This document shows positions 1-11,813 of a stretch of 64,000 bases of DNA, piece by piece. Origin of the DNA: Hysterangium stoloniferum (taxonomy: Eukaryota > Basidiomycota > Agaricomycetes > Hysterangiales > Hysterangiaceae); the NCBI GenBank assembly GCA_015178975.1, contig WHVD01000033.1:186001-250000 (forward strand), written 5' to 3'. Positions within the stretch are counted from its first letter, which is position 1. Every line of letters starts with the position of its first letter. The position numbers and the translations under genes were made by a program. A model generated the notes under the pieces. The model did no database searches and had not been told where the DNA came from. It saw only the letters and a program-made list of their open reading frames with translations.

Positions 1-303
1 CGACAAGGGAGGCCTTTTCCAGACCTTCAATGATATCTTATTTAAAACACGTATCGTTCATGATTCGTATTTTAGTCTACGCACGGCTAGTGCCCCAGGA
101 TGTATTCAACACCTGTATGGGGACAACTGCAGAACTCGCGGAGATAATACAAATTAACCATATGCGGACGCTATTGGGCTCCTCCTCGTTTGGTTTGAGA
201 TGTGTCGGCATTGTGAAAAGAGAAATGATTGGGAATTGTGTCCGATTGATGGTGCAACACCTTGGTCGGGGTAGCTATGTTCCTCCAACACGGATATGGG
301 GGA
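1..303 (-). repeat. R1 intergenic repeat segment
   Basis: This stretch matches, with decay, the segments that lie downstream of other R1-A copies (near 51720-52030 and 57960-58260). Shared landmarks are the block around gatatcttatttaaaa and the ttgagatgtgtcggcat block. I see no coding potential. It continues the R1-A copy that begins next to it. Confidence 0.6.
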
Positions 304-2273
304 CTAATTAGATCCTACCGACGCACGAGTGGAAGGCGTGGCGACCACGCAAAGGAAAGAAAGTGCAGTCAAATGTAAACGCTCAAACTCTCTGATGAAT
401 TGGTCATGGGTCGAGCGGCGCATGGCGTCGCAATGTGGAAGGAGAGAAACGAGAATGGAGATGGTATCGAGGCTGCGCACTGTGGTACATGCAGATTCGG
501 GCTCGAAAGATCCAGCTATCAGTTTCAGAGTCAATGCGATTATTCGCTTACCACACACAAGGAGAGCCCAATTAGGACTCGTGTGCGTCAGGATAAGACT
601 GGTAGGATAGTTTCATGGGTGGATGTAAGACAGTGCTGGAAGATAAAATATAGTTAACGTACCGTACGATGGGCCCAATGAACGAAGAAACCACATTCAG
701 CTGGTTGATGTGATCGGTGAGAAGCGTGCTGTCGTTGAAGAAGGTTTCCAAGGAGACAATACTCCCATACAGTGAGTTCGACGTGTCCCAATCAAGATGA
801 AGTGTCAATGACGCTATATGCATGTTTATGTCCAATAAAACCCTCAGTACAGCTCCAGCGATATCTCGAAACCATGCATCTTGGTGGATGCAACACACGA
901 GAAGCCGTATCGGATATTCATAAAAGTAAAAGTCGTTGTGTCTGATATTCTCTGTTATGGTTTTGGTGGGAAGGATGAAATGGTGTGATGGCACGACGCA
1001 TGGTTCTAACAATTCAATGCAACCTCTGATTGCCGTGAGCTCCTTTACAGATAGTGGACGCATGTGGCAGATCGCTTCCATGATAGACATTAAGGCTGAA
1101 AAGGGGTAAGCGCCGATCAAATCCTGAGACATAATGAGATTCTGATGAATAACGGGCGATGTTTATGATAAATGTTGATGCAACCTCATCCTGTAGTCAA
1201 AAGATGATAATATATTATATGTTTGAGATGTTATCGCATCTTTTATACTAAATAAATACTAACTAATTACTAATATTTCCGGATACGGGATATCGAGTTG
1301 CCGGCCCCACAACATAGCATTAGTGAGCCGCTGACGCGTTACACTGGAATGTGATGGAGTCGTCGGGAACCTTTACTAATATATTATATTATATTACCAA
1401 TACATCCAAGTTGGTGTGCAGCGGTGACTTGACTAAAGCGTTGTAAAGTGATGACGTAATCTCATTTGGCGCCTCGCTATTTGACCAATGAACACCGGAA
1501 CACCATATGAAGGCCGAAATGAAAGATGTCATAACGCGGGCAGTGTGACCTTTGTTACCCCAAAGTGCAGATATCGGGTACTCATTGAAAACCAACCGTG
1601 CTCGTTTTCGAATTTGAAGCGGGTATGTGGGCGTACAAAGGACGTGAGTATTTCCAGTGTATTCAACATTGACGCTGAGTTATCCCTACCTCATTAAATC
1701 AACACACTCTTGAAGTAGTCTTCCAAGTCTTGGCAGTGTGAGATGCTTGTGCAGAAACTTGCTGAACACCCCGTCGTCTTCAGACAATCTATCTAAGATT
1801 TGCTCGTATATTGTCAACTTTTCCCTCAGCAAACCTCTCTTCGCACTGTGAAGGACTTGATCCCAACCCTTTCCAAACCGACTCCACAGTAATACCCGGG
1901 GCCAATGTCAATACTCGAAGATGTCCCAGCATACTCCGAATCCATTCCCCAGTCCTTTGCATGCCTGCGATACGGGCTGAGGTTGGATGTCGTGTTGGTG
2001 GATATCCATGCCCTCTTAACAACAGTCGGTGGGTCATGGCAGGTTGTTTCTCCTTGACACTGAAATGTGCCGCATGTGACACAGATACCATGGAAATAGC
2101 ATTATACGCTCACCAACTCGTCAACCCAAAGCTCTGTATGGTTTGCAGACAGTTGTATGTGCTGCCCGTCATCGGCGGCCCGATAACACAAATAATGGCC
2201 TGGTTCGTTACAGCTCCATCGTTCCCTGAGCTTCAGCAGGAATACATTCCTCATCCACTCCTCATTGATCTAG
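304..2273 (-). pseudogene. R1-A repeated gene, decayed copy 1
   Basis: This is an unrecognised gene read from right to left. The part at 1132-572 has LTAIRGCIELLEPCVVPSHH and CCIHQDAWFRDIAGAVLRVL, and the part at 558-304 ends in FLCVVATPSTRASVGSN. Both recur nearly unchanged at 52034-53119 and 58264-59285. The part at 2091-1789 corresponds to the GVGLERVGMKVLHS block of the other copies but has shifted frame and shortened to SVWKGLG. The copy stops abruptly near 2273, where sequence of opposite orientation begins. No known domain is visible. Function is unknown; repetition with conserved frames suggests it once encoded a protein. Confidence 0.55.
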
Positions 2274-3950
2274 AATTCCTTAAACTAATTCTCTTCCATT
2301 GAAAACTTGACAATAAAGCTGCCATGGGCCGAGCAAATATAAGAGCGCATACAGTCACTTTTCGCCGCCGCCGCGCGCTCTGCATGTTGCACGCGTTGAT
2401 GCATACATGTATCAGATACACTCGCAGCCACCACCAGCGGCTCGACTCATATCCTATTTATCAATGACAATCATTTCAAACAGGACGCGGACTTGAGAGT
2501 CATATGAAGCTACATAATTTGACTCAATTTAAAAGCGAAGATAGTCATTTGTAATGGTGGCTGCGAGGTTCTCTAGACTGGTGTTAAATATACTCCAATG
2601 ACTACTCGCTGAAATCACATCGCATATACTAGCAGTAACAATGTCCATCGAATACCACTACGGCATCTCAAAGAAGGCGGTCCCACCATTCTTCTCGTGT
2701 CCTTTGTTTGGGAGAACAGGAAGCCGGGGCCAAACCAATGAACAATACCATGATCAAGACACCGACATTTCTCCACATGGCGTGAGATTTCACCTTGAAT
2801 AAGGAAAAGGTAACTCGTGGTCATGTCAGGTGGAATCCCATATAAACTAAGAGCTGGATAATACCCACGACCCGCCGTGTGGAGCAGTCATTCCCCGAGA
2901 TTTTCTGGTTTATGGTCTGTTTAAATGGGTCAGTCGTTAGCGTCATCCTAATTGGCGTATCCTTATGTGTGGTAACCGAATAATCGCATTGACTCTGAAA
3001 CTGATAGTTGGATCTTCCGAGCCCGAATCCGCGTGTACATCAGTGCGCAGCCTCGATATCATCCCTCTGCTCTCTTCTCTTCTTCCGCATTGTGACATAA
3101 TCCACGGCTCGAGTAATGACTACTCCATCAGTTACCCCCCTAAGTGTTTGGATTTGACCGCACGTTCCTTCCTTTGCGTGGTCGCCACACCTTCCACTCA
3201 TGTATCGGTAGGGTCCAATTAGAGCCTCATATCAGTGTTGGAGAAACATAGTTCCCGCGACACCGGTCTTGCACCATCAATTGGTCACACCTTCTAATCA
3301 TTTCTCTTCGACAATGCCGACACAACACAACCAAACCAGGGGTCCAATAGCGTCGTCCTTTATTCTTTGCCGCCGTGGTTGGGGATGTTATAAAGCTATA
3401 TGATTTGGACCTATGTAAGAACGCATATAATCACTTTGTATCGTCGCCGCGAGCTCTGCAGTTGTCCCCATCCATGTGTTGAAACATTTAGGCACTAGCC
3501 GTGGGTAGCCCAACATCCGAATCATGAACAATACTTGTTTCAAATATGATATCATTGAAGGTCTGAAAGCCATTTCGATGCCTTTCTCGTTCAGGCCCAT
3601 CATACCCTCAGGCCAGTGTTCAATCGACAAGTTCTATGATCTTAAAACTACAGGCCTTCACACCGTGCGAGGCAATGCGTTAGGGCAATTCTTTAAACCA
3701 ATTCTCTTCCATTGAAAACTTGACAATAAAGCTGTCATAGGGCGACAAAATATAAGAGCGCATACAGTCACTTTCACCATTGCCGCGAGCTCTACAGCTT
3801 CTACGCGTTGATGCCATACATGAGTTGAATATCCTTTCGGACACCACCCGTGGATAGACTATTTATAAATGACAATCATTTCAAATAGAACACGCCCTGG
3901 AGAGTTGTATGAAGCTACATAATTTGAGCATTGCTGACAAGAATTGTGTG
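2274..3950 (+). repeat. Inverted R1 block
   Basis: This block carries R1 sequence in the opposite orientation to 304-2273. The segment starting ttaaactaattctcttcc is the reverse complement of sequence at 22240-22290 and 57830-57850, and occurs twice here (2280 and 3694). The plus-strand stretch 2965-3222 reads MCGNRIIALTLKLIVGSSEP and ends FLCVVATPSTHVSVGSN, matching the end of the R1-A gene. The block is therefore a rearranged, partly duplicated R1 fragment, not a separate gene. Confidence 0.6.
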
Positions 3951-4480
3951 GATGATACCTTTGGCTTTGAAAGTGATTGCTGTCGTTTTCGGGAGTATAC
4001 CAAAGTATAATTGTCGTCAAGAGTGATCCTAATGGTATTCCGAAGAATTATTTTTGTCCGTTAGTCATCCCAAAGAAATTTTGAGGAACAATTTTTTGTT
4101 GTCCTGCTGCACTTGAGATTATCTTAGAGAGCCATAACATTATGATGCATTTCCTTGGCGAGTTCATATATTCCGCCCATTTGTTTACATATGACAATAA
4201 CCAATGATCAGCTTAGAGGTGTATATAGACTCAGAGTACCTCGTCATTTCCTTGACTGAAAAATCAGCAAAAACGAGAAAATGAAGGATAGATTTGCAGC
4301 ATGGGAGAGCGGGTGTATGGTGGCGGACTTGGCACGGGGCGGTCCACCGTCTTGTCTCAGAAGGTAAATAGAGGGTAGATTATTTTCCAATCATTACACC
4401 GTTTCATTTCTATTATCTGTCGTTAAGGAGGTTAGTCTACGAATGCTAGCATAAATAGGGAAGCCACCCATTGGTTACAG
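3951..4480 (+). repeat. Divergent R1 spacer
   Basis: Parts of this stretch, such as acctcgtcatttccttgac and cttgagattatcttagagag, are the reverse complement of 38130-38420. It is therefore an inverted relative of an R1 spacer. No gene is recognisable in it. Confidence 0.4.
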
Positions 4481-4750
4481 TTGTTTTTTCGAATTGGAGC
4501 CTATTCTACTCTGTTCGTTCCTCTTCGTAAGAAGCTCAAACCGAAGGATTACGCTATCTCTAAAGCCGAACCTTACAATGAGGCTTGCCTGTGCTTGATC
4601 GACTGGTTAAATTCCGTGATTATCTCAGGTGGTGGGCACAATATGTGGGATGCCAACTTCGAGGACTCTGAAGGACGTAATCTATTTCTTCTAGCTTTAC
4701 CGGAGCCATACGTAAACACTATCCTTCATGGACCTTGGCCGCACCGCTGA
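4481..4750 (+). CDS. Short hypothetical ORF of unknown origin
   Basis: This is an open frame of 89 codons with a varied, protein-like composition: basic N-terminal part (PLRKKLKPKDYAISKAEP), then CLCLIDWLNSVIISGGGHN, ending NTILHGPWPHR. Unlike its surroundings it has no other copy in the window and no in-frame decay. A ggttacag sequence just upstream could be a splice acceptor, so it may be a last exon. I do not recognise the family. It could also be a chance ORF in a low-decay insert. Confidence 0.3.
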   Translation: MFFRIGAYSTLFVPLRKKLKPKDYAISKAEPYNEACLCLIDWLNSVIISGGGHNMWDANFEDSEGRNLFLLALPEPYVNTILHGPWPHR

Positions 4751-5164
4751 CAACAGTTAAACTACCACCCCCTTGAACAACTTCCACAATTTACACAACC
4801 CCGCTGAAGTTCAATGTTTACACGAGGAACAGCCCGGCGAGGATAATCCTATTATTTCGGGGTGCCTTGGGGTCACACAAGCCAAGTGTCTTTTCCGAAC
4901 GTTGCGATGGGTCGTTGGACATGCGGGACTGGTTTTCTAACCTGTTGGCACGTACGTACGCAACGCCAATGCGAGACGTTCTCTAGGTTCACATTTCAGA
5001 TGGCATGTTCTAACGTTCAGTGATGTGACAAACGCAGAGCTGTGCTGAAACCATTGTAACGAAGAGGGACCGTCACAGCGACCTGAAAGGGCATAGTGGA
5101 ATGGGCAGCAACGAAGGGTGCAGAAAGATGGGAGGAAAGGGGATGTGTAAGAAAAGCCCAGCAT
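4751..5164. other. No recognised gene
   Basis: The right half weakly resembles the reverse complement of 37960-38060 (R1 spacer). The left half has no match that I can see in the window, and no long open frame on either strand looks real. Confidence 0.4.
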
Positions 5165-6604
5165 GGTGAATCTTTACACACCGGAAATGATCCACCTGCA
5201 ACATGTGAAGCTACAGGGGGTCACAGTGTTTGATCTACCTTGCGATCGACGCTTTGAAGAGCAACGTCCACGCATCAGTAGTGTTGACTTGGGGCGAAAC
5301 ATTCCACTCAGACAGACAGGATGATAATAGGGATAGCTGTAAGTAAGCATTGCGTGACACGGGAATATAGTTAGAATCTGTTAAAACACAGCCGGATGGA
5401 TTCGTCACAATCAAGGATGTGGTGAGGGCGAATGAAGAAATCACGTTGCCTACCATTAGCGGGACTAGGTCATCACTTACCCTGGGTGTCTCCTCAGTAA
5501 AAGTCTGTCAAATTAAACAGCATGTGTGCAATCTCCCTGAACAAAGCCTGAGGGTGGCAGTGCCAACTTGAAGGCAGCAACCGATGGCATCGCTCTGGAC
5601 TGCATTTATATTATACGTGGTAATGTCACTTATTGATATCAGAAAAGCCGAGCATCGCTCTGGACTGCATTTATATCATACATGGCAATGTCACTTCTCG
5701 ATATCAGAAAGGCCATTTTGCTTTCAATTCTGACGTTCAAGAATGCTAGACACACTAGACTATGAGGTGACAATCGACTAAACTATATTAGATGCTGGGT
5801 GAGCCTTCAGTGGAAGGCGTAAGAAAGTAGCAAGGTATTCTCGTTACACTGGAGCCTACAAGGTTCAAGGATGGTGAAGGAACCAGGCATGAATGAAATG
5901 CTGTGTATCCTGTGTTACCATGGCCATAAGGCTGTCCCTTGGTGGAATTAACACTCCGACCGATGGTGGCATAAATGCGAGGTATCCCCTTCTAGGGTTA
6001 GTAAGACTGCTACCCACCAATGTCTCCTTTCAACGAGACGACTCTGGGGAATGACGACTCGGCTATGGCTGGGATTTACCTTGAAGACATTGAGGAGTTA
6101 CCACCCTTAGTTTCCCCGGGTGTATTGAGCTCAGAGAAATGGGACAAGATCATTAAAGGGATGAGAGAGATATTCAGGGAGAAGCTTCAAGAATGATGGC
6201 GCTGTAACGAACCTGGCCATTATTTGTGTTATCGGGCCCCCAATGATGAGCAGTACATACGGCTGTCTGAAAACCATATATAGAGGTCTGGGTTGACGAG
6301 TTGGTGAGTTGAGAACGGGGGAGCAGAAAAGGTCACACTACCCAGCTGATGACATTCTTGGCTTTTCTGCCCCGGCGTTTATTGATCAGATAGAGACGCG
6401 TCAACTGCGATTACATCATCACGTTTTAGTCAAGTCACCGCTGCACACCAACTTTGATGAGGTTGCATCAACGTTTATCATAAATATCGCCCGTTCTCTG
6501 TCAGAATTTCATCTTGTAATACGCGAAGGTAAGGCATCGGCCACCGCCGTGGCACTCCACGTGCGGAATTTCAGGCCCTCCGCTGGAGGAGTTCCAAGAT
6601 GGCT
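5165..6604 (+). pseudogene. R1-A repeated gene, plus-strand decayed copy
   Basis: This is an R1-A copy in the opposite orientation to most others. In order it shows TQPDGFVTIKDVVRANEEIT (about 5390), the ggtgaaggaaccaggcatga region corresponding to EGEGT (about 5870), NETTLGNDDSA and LEDIEELPPLVSPG (6030-6120), CNEPGHYLCYRAP (about 6200), and HTNFDEVASTFIINIARSL (6440). Several frame breaks separate them. The right end is cut at 6604, where MULE-like sequence starts. The last part (KASATAVALHVRNFRPSAGG) recurs at 41593-41877. Confidence 0.55.
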
Positions 6605-7382
6605 GGCACACCCTGCTGCTTTTGAAGTATCAAACATTTCATATTCAATTAATCTAATGGCTTCTTTATCAACATCTATGGCAGAGAATGGTGGTACCTG
6701 GCTATACTGTATATGCTACAAGTGCTTCAGTAGGTTTTGAAAAAGTTGTGTATGTTTAAAGGTAGATTATCAGGGGATAATTATGTGTAGGACTGTTTCA
6801 GGATAAGAAGAGTCACTGAAACAACTTTACCTGTGGATGATACTGTTGATCTCTCTACTTCTACTCCACTTTGGCAAGCCAAGACCTGCCTCACATCAAT
6901 GTATATTACATCCATCTTGTTTAAATCTCATTTGCTTCCTCTTGATCATCCTCAAAGATGTCATCAGCAAGCCATGACTCTTACCCCTACAACTCTTCAT
7001 ACTTCAGCCCTCCAATCAATTGAGCTAAGTATTGTCTTTAGCCTTCATCACATTATCTGCTCTGTTTGAAATACCAGAGCACCTTAGTAGCTTGTGTGAG
7101 GGTGGAACACATAAGTTGAAGCTAAGCTCTACTTGTTTTAGAGAGTTGGACCTCCTGACTAGTACAATTGTATATCATCACCCCCCCAATATATAACCTT
7201 TGGCCCCCTTTTAATTTAAATCATAACATTCTGTTGGAGATAGATTATAATAGTGATTGTGTCACTACCATTTCACTACCATTTCACATGCCATCTTTTG
7301 GGATCAGAATCATGATCAAGTCAAATTAGCAGAATAGTAATACATATTTGCCATGTTGGACAAGGACACTCAATGTCAAGGC
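6605..7382 (-). pseudogene. Partial second copy of the MULE-like element
   Basis: Bases 6605-6816 match 9009-9240, and bases 7233-7368 match 9729-9850, at clearly visible but imperfect identity. Between them sits an LTR-like insert (6817-7180). This is therefore a decayed relative of the larger element to its right, interrupted again at 7383 by a GypB solo LTR. No usable open frame survives. Confidence 0.6.
6817..7180 (-). mobile_element. Probable LTR fragment related to the GypC LTR
   Basis: Read on the minus strand it starts TGATATACAATTG directly after a run of seven G residues that resembles a polypurine tract. It then carries caagtagagcttagcttcaa and ggtcttggcttgccaaag, both matching the GypC LTR at 44223-44646. 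It ends with CA at 6817. No target duplication was found, so boundaries are approximate. Confidence 0.4.
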
Positions 7383-8191
7383 TGTTAGGATACACACACA
7401 GGGTGGGTCTTGTGAGAAACCCACGGGATATCCGGTAGGACTTGGCTTCAGCTTATAGGCTGCGCCCTTGCTAGATCGTGTTGTCCAATTTCGAACAGGC
7501 GGACGGGAATCCCGGGGAGTCCGGGCAGGGTTCGTGGGTCGTAGGTCGTAGGTCGTGAGGTCATGAGTCATGAGTCGAGATAGTCGAGAGAGATAGATAT
7601 GCCGGAGCCCGTGGGCTCCGACTAGTGCGAGTGGCGTGATTAGAGTAGGGAAAATATATTAGATTACTGGGGGGAATCTAAGCTACTTTTCTGACTGGAT
7701 TGTATGTACAACATCTGCCAGTTTAAATAGACCATGGAGTGAATGACATACTAATCCGGTAATAATGAAAACGAAACTAACAAAACACAAACGGGAAATG
7801 TAAACACCAAATTTGGTGTTAGGAATGGGACGGAACAGAGCGGAGTCCGAATCGTGACAAAGCATAACCCATAACGGGAAATGGAGCGGGAGCGGAGTCC
7901 TAATCGTGACAGGTCATTTGACTAAAACGGGAATGGGGCTTGAATAGAGCGGTGACGGGATTCTGAGCGGGATCCGGTGACTGATGCGTGGGACGAAGAC
8001 GGACATAGACAGAGACGGAGTCTGGGGGAAGTCTGGTTACTGATATGTGTCGTAATGAGGTTGAATGTAACAAGTCTTGACGTAATGGAGTCCGGGCGGG
8101 AAATCCTATAAACAGACAATTGGTGCTTGTAGCGTGTGGGGGCGTACGGGCTAGTGCCCGGAGTCCGGCGGGATTTGTCCGGGTCGTAACA
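7383..8191 (-). mobile_element. GypB solo LTR (809 bp)
   Basis: This is a complete LTR of the GypB family in reverse orientation: it starts tgttaggatacacac and ends gggtcgtaaca, the reverse complement of the LTR at 33608-34416, with the same length. It is flanked by the 5-bp direct duplication AAGGC (7378-7382 and 8192-8196). No internal GypB sequence adjoins it, so it is a solo LTR left by LTR-LTR recombination. It sits inside the partial MULE-like copy. Confidence 0.93.
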
Positions 8192-8855
8192 AAGGCTCTG
8201 AATATTTGTCTTGTCTTTATCTCAGTTTAAATTTGTCTTTATTTTAGTTAGTATAGTTTATTTTGCCACATGCTTGTCACAATGCTTTCATGTGATGTCA
8301 TGTGAATGACTGCACATGATATGATGCAAATCACTGCATGTGATGTGGACATCTACATGCAGCATATGCAAATGCTACACAGCAACATGCATACAATGGT
8401 AAATAACATGGGTTATAGGTTTACACCAAAAATTTGTATGTCACAGCAGTTACCTTCCTAATTATTCCTAATTAGGAAGGTCACTGCTGCAACAATGAAA
8501 TAACTCTACCTGTGGATGACAGAGGCTCAAACAAATGTCAAATACTATGTGTAAAATGCTTTATATTGTTTTATATGCTCTCAAAATGAAAATTATATGC
8601 AGAAAACTCTTTTATTTCTATTAAAACATTTTATACCTTTAAGTCTCTTTATACATAATTCAGCCTGGGTCATTTTCTGAGTATTCTTTCAGACTGCTTC
8701 TCAAACAAAGCTTCCTCACACATTCCCTCTGCTTTGCACTTCTGAACTGGTTGGGGTTTTGATCTATTTAGTGGAGATATGTAAGATTCTTGAGTGTCTG
8801 GTTCACTGCCTTCACTAAATTCTGGGACATGCTACATGAAAGTCTGAGCATTAAT
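8192..8855. other. AT-rich remnant with a head-to-head inverted repeat
   Basis: No gene is visible. The stretch 8280-8400 is rich in catgtgatg and atgcaaat words. An imperfect inverted repeat of about 21 bp lies at 8444-8464 and 8469-8489 (arms around ACCTTCCTAATTA), separated by 4 bases. The sequence tgaaataactctacctgtgg after it resembles 6817-6840. It is probably a remnant of the MULE-like copy and other insertions. Confidence 0.4.
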
Positions 8856-9584
8856 CTATATCAGATTTTGAAATTGATAGTAAAATACCTGATATTCAGT
8901 CTCCTCTGGTTCAGAAATATCACATTCATTCCAAGAATAGGGAACAAAAGGATAAGGACTCCATTTATTCTGATGGTTACCTGCATCCAATCCCCATTGT
9001 TGAAAGCTGGCAGGCCCTGCTGCTTTTGAAGTCTCAAACATTTCATGTTCAAGTAATCCAATGGCTTCTTTGTCAACACCTATGGGAGGGAATAGTGATA
9101 CCTGGCTATACTGTATATGCCATGAGTGCTTCAGTAGGTCTTGAAATAGTTGTGTATGTTTAGGAAGATCCTCAAAAGGTGGACCATCAGGGGATAATTG
9201 GGTGTAAGACTGTTTCAGGATAAGAGAGTCATTGCATGGGCAGCAGGTACTCATTGGATCCATTTATCCTTGTTCCTTGTACCAGAGTCTAGGTTCATAT
9301 GTATGCAGCCAATAATGTATTATGGCAATTTGTATTGAAGAAATATTTCCACAAAACAATATGATTTTCAGATAATTGACTTCAGCCTTCAACTCTGAAA
9401 CAGCCTTCCCAGTGTGCAGATAATTCAAAGCAGGACATTCTTCTCTTCTAACTTGTTTTGGTATCTTCACTAGCTTGTTAAGTAATGGAAGATGGGGTTT
9501 CAGAAGAGTATCAAACATTGGAGATGAGGGATAATGAAGGTAATCCAAGATCTTGTCATCTTCATGTGGTACTGAGCACACCAA
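8856..9584 (-). pseudogene. C-terminal blocks of the MULE-like element protein
   Basis: Two adjacent minus-strand open stretches, 9584-9264 and 9263-8856, lie in different frames. The first has LKPHLPLLNKLVKIPKQVRR and ALNYLHTGKAVSELKAEVNY. The second has DLLKHSWHIQYSQVSLFPPI. The second is repeated, decayed, at 6605-6816. I do not recognise a domain. Position suggests the end of the element gene or an additional exon. Confidence 0.4.
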
Positions 9585-9607
9585 ATCCCATTTCCCAACT
9601 ATAAAAG

Positions 9608-9883
9608 TTAAACTTCAGTTATTTTAAGAACTAAAAATAACTTTAAATAGCTTACTCTAATTTGCCATCTATACTTCTGGTCTCTCCACAAGGAGTCAAT
9701 AACATCATGTTCTGGAATCCATGACTCTGTTGAAGATAGATTATGATAGTTATTGTGTTGCCACCATTTTACATGCCATCCTTTGGGATCAGAATCATGA
9801 TCAAGTTGAATTAACAGCACAGGATAGTAATACTTCCCATTTTGGGAAAGGGCACCAAAACCAGGTCTACATGTGATTAACAT
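9608..9883 (-). pseudogene. Block resembling a PWWP/Tudor-like fold, MULE-like element
   Basis: The minus-strand frame reads PGFGALSQNGKYYYPVLLIQ and then GWHVKWWQHNNYH. The pattern of an entry motif, aromatic strand and W-x-V-x-W/F strand loosely resembles chromatin-reading Tudor or PWWP barrels. This is a pattern impression, not a firm assignment. It lies directly downstream of the PHD-finger block, which would fit a chromatin-reading module. A decayed copy is at 7233-7368. Confidence 0.3.
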
Positions 9884-9921
9884 GCACTAAGACAATTGAA
9901 GGTGAATTTGGATTTGGAAAC

Positions 9922-10533
9922 TTACAAGAGGCACTTGTGCAAAGGTTGAGTAGCATGGTTATTTAGCTGTTGAGCTGTTGAGCTATTTAAAACACAACTG
10001 TAAGAGGTTATCCAAATATCAAACAAGTTCACATACCGTTCTGATCGAGGTTGCAATGCCAGTTGAATCTGAACCAGGTCACATTCATCACAAATGAATG
10101 GCTTATTTCCAAGGTTACTAGCTCTTCCTTCACATTGGCAAGCAATATGAGACCAATTATGACATTCATCACAGTGAATGTAGTCATTGGTAAACCCTTG
10201 AGCTGCTTCCTCATTACCATCACCAGTATGTCCACAGTGACATGAGATTGGAAATAATGAAGCATTAGAACTTATCCCAGGAATTTCAGGTATGGGAGAT
10301 AAGGCAGGCATAGACATAGATTTTTGGAGTCCTTTGGGCTTTGCTTTATGAATGACCACCTGGCCTTCACTATCAGACTCTACTCTTTGAAGGTATCTTT
10401 GAGAATACTTCTGTGGGGGATAGGATGCATCATCATCCTCATCAGATTGGATTGATATATGAGATTGATTGCCATTTTGTCTTTTGAGTGTACTAGGTGC
10501 ATTTGGAGTGATTTGGATTTGCTTTGGAGTCAC
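9922..10533 (-). CDS. PHD-finger protein block of the MULE-like element
   Basis: This is a 203-codon open frame. The N-terminal half is low complexity and acidic (SDEDDDASYPPQ, then a basic stretch KAKPKGLQKS). The C-terminal half has a PHD-type zinc finger: CHCGHTGDG, YIHCDECHNWSHIACQCEG and PFICDEC supply the expected Cys4-His-Cys3 ligands. PHD fingers read histone H3 tails. As part of a transposon it could guide the element to chromatin, which is inference. The frame is intact, but neighbouring blocks are broken, so the whole gene is probably not functional. Confidence 0.6.
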   Translation of the reverse strand: MTPKQIQITPNAPSTLKRQNGNQSHISIQSDEDDDASYPPQKYSQRYLQRVESDSEGQVVIHKAKPKGLQKSMSMPALSPIPEIPGISSNASLFPISCHCGHTGDGNEEAAQGFTNDYIHCDECHNWSHIACQCEGRASNLGNKPFICDECDLVQIQLALQPRSERYVNLFDIWITSYSCVLNSSTAQQLNNHATQPLHKCLL

Positions 10534-10576
10534 ATGAGGAATGTCTTGTGGTGATATACAAATATAATTTTGAATA

Positions 10577-11760
10577 TCAAGCCTCCTGGGGTTTGTAAGC
10601 CAAAATCAATTCTCTGATGGAAATAGAGAAAATATAGTAGCATTTACATAGAGTGGCTTGAGGTGGTGTTGCTGAAGAATTGTAGTTTAAAAGAATATGG
10701 TGATTAGCCAAGACTTTTTTTTGTATTTTCTGAAACTCTTCCTGAGCTTTAATTCCACCTTGCAACACATATATAACAGCACTGGTATACCTGTATGAAG
10801 ATATGCCTGAAACTGTCTGAAACTTCTCTTCAAGGGATTGTGATATGGTACCTTTTTGTATTTTTACTGAGGATCCTGAATGTTGTAAAGCATCATGCTT
10901 GTAGATAGCATTGCCATTATGGAACCTTGATGTAAAGTGTTGAACAGATGGTGTAGATGGCTTTGCCTACAAGGTTGTAGTGGAGACCTTCAAGATGGTT
11001 TGAATTCTGAAAGAATTCGAGCTTTTTAGGCAGACACTATGTCTCTCTGTCAAGCCCTCATAATCCAGGGACAAAACAAGCATGATAGGAATGTGTATGC
11101 AGATTTCCATTATAGAGGGTGTACTCTTGCATATCTGTTCACCTTGACATGATTTCCAACAAGCATCTATATGATCTGAGCTTGGAAGAACTTGTGAGTC
11201 TAACCATGATTGAAAATTGCCATTTGCTATCTGGTAGTGTTTGAGTTGAAGATAGTGAATTGTGCTGGTGAGTTGAAAATGGGCCACTTCTTGGGTTTTA
11301 CAAGAGCAGAGTTGGATTATTTGGGCTTCAAGAAATGGAAGTGTTGCATTATCACAAGAATGGCTATGGAACTCTTGAATAGCCCCCTCAAACCAACCCA
11401 TGAGAACATCAGGCTCATTAATTGCTTTAATAAACCTCTTTTGAAGGAGTTGTTCATGTAACTGATCACATTTGGTAGAAATCAATATACTTTCTTGACC
11501 ATTGAATACCTCACCAACAGTAATCAAACACTCTTCAAAAATATGGTATAAAAATGAGAGTAATAACTGAGTATCCAGTTGTGAAAGATTTTGACAAATG
11601 CTGGCCAATGGTGATCAACTGCCTGGTATATGAGTTCAAGAGAAGTATCCAACTAACAGGAGTTTTCCTTCCATTGGTATCTTGGAATCAAAACAGATTT
11701 CTTTTTCTTGCCTTTAGTACCAAGAATAAGTGCCTTAGCAGTATCTGGTGGATGACCATC
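10577..11760 (-). pseudogene. Middle coding blocks of the MULE-like element
   Basis: A 213-codon frame at 11608-10967 begins ASICQNLSQLDTQLLLSFLY and includes EPDVLMGWFEGAIQEFHSHS and a Cys-rich CKSCQGEQICKS. A smaller block at 10768-10577 reads GGIKAQEEFQKIQKKVLANH. They are likely exons of the same gene as the DDE core. Upstream sequence 11800-11610 still reads protein-like (ELKSTEIQLLKDFK) but contains a stop. No known domain was assigned. Confidence 0.4.
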
Positions 11761-11813
11761 ATTTTGAAATCTTTTAGAAGTTGGATTTCAGTAGACTTTA
11801 GTTCATCCTAACC

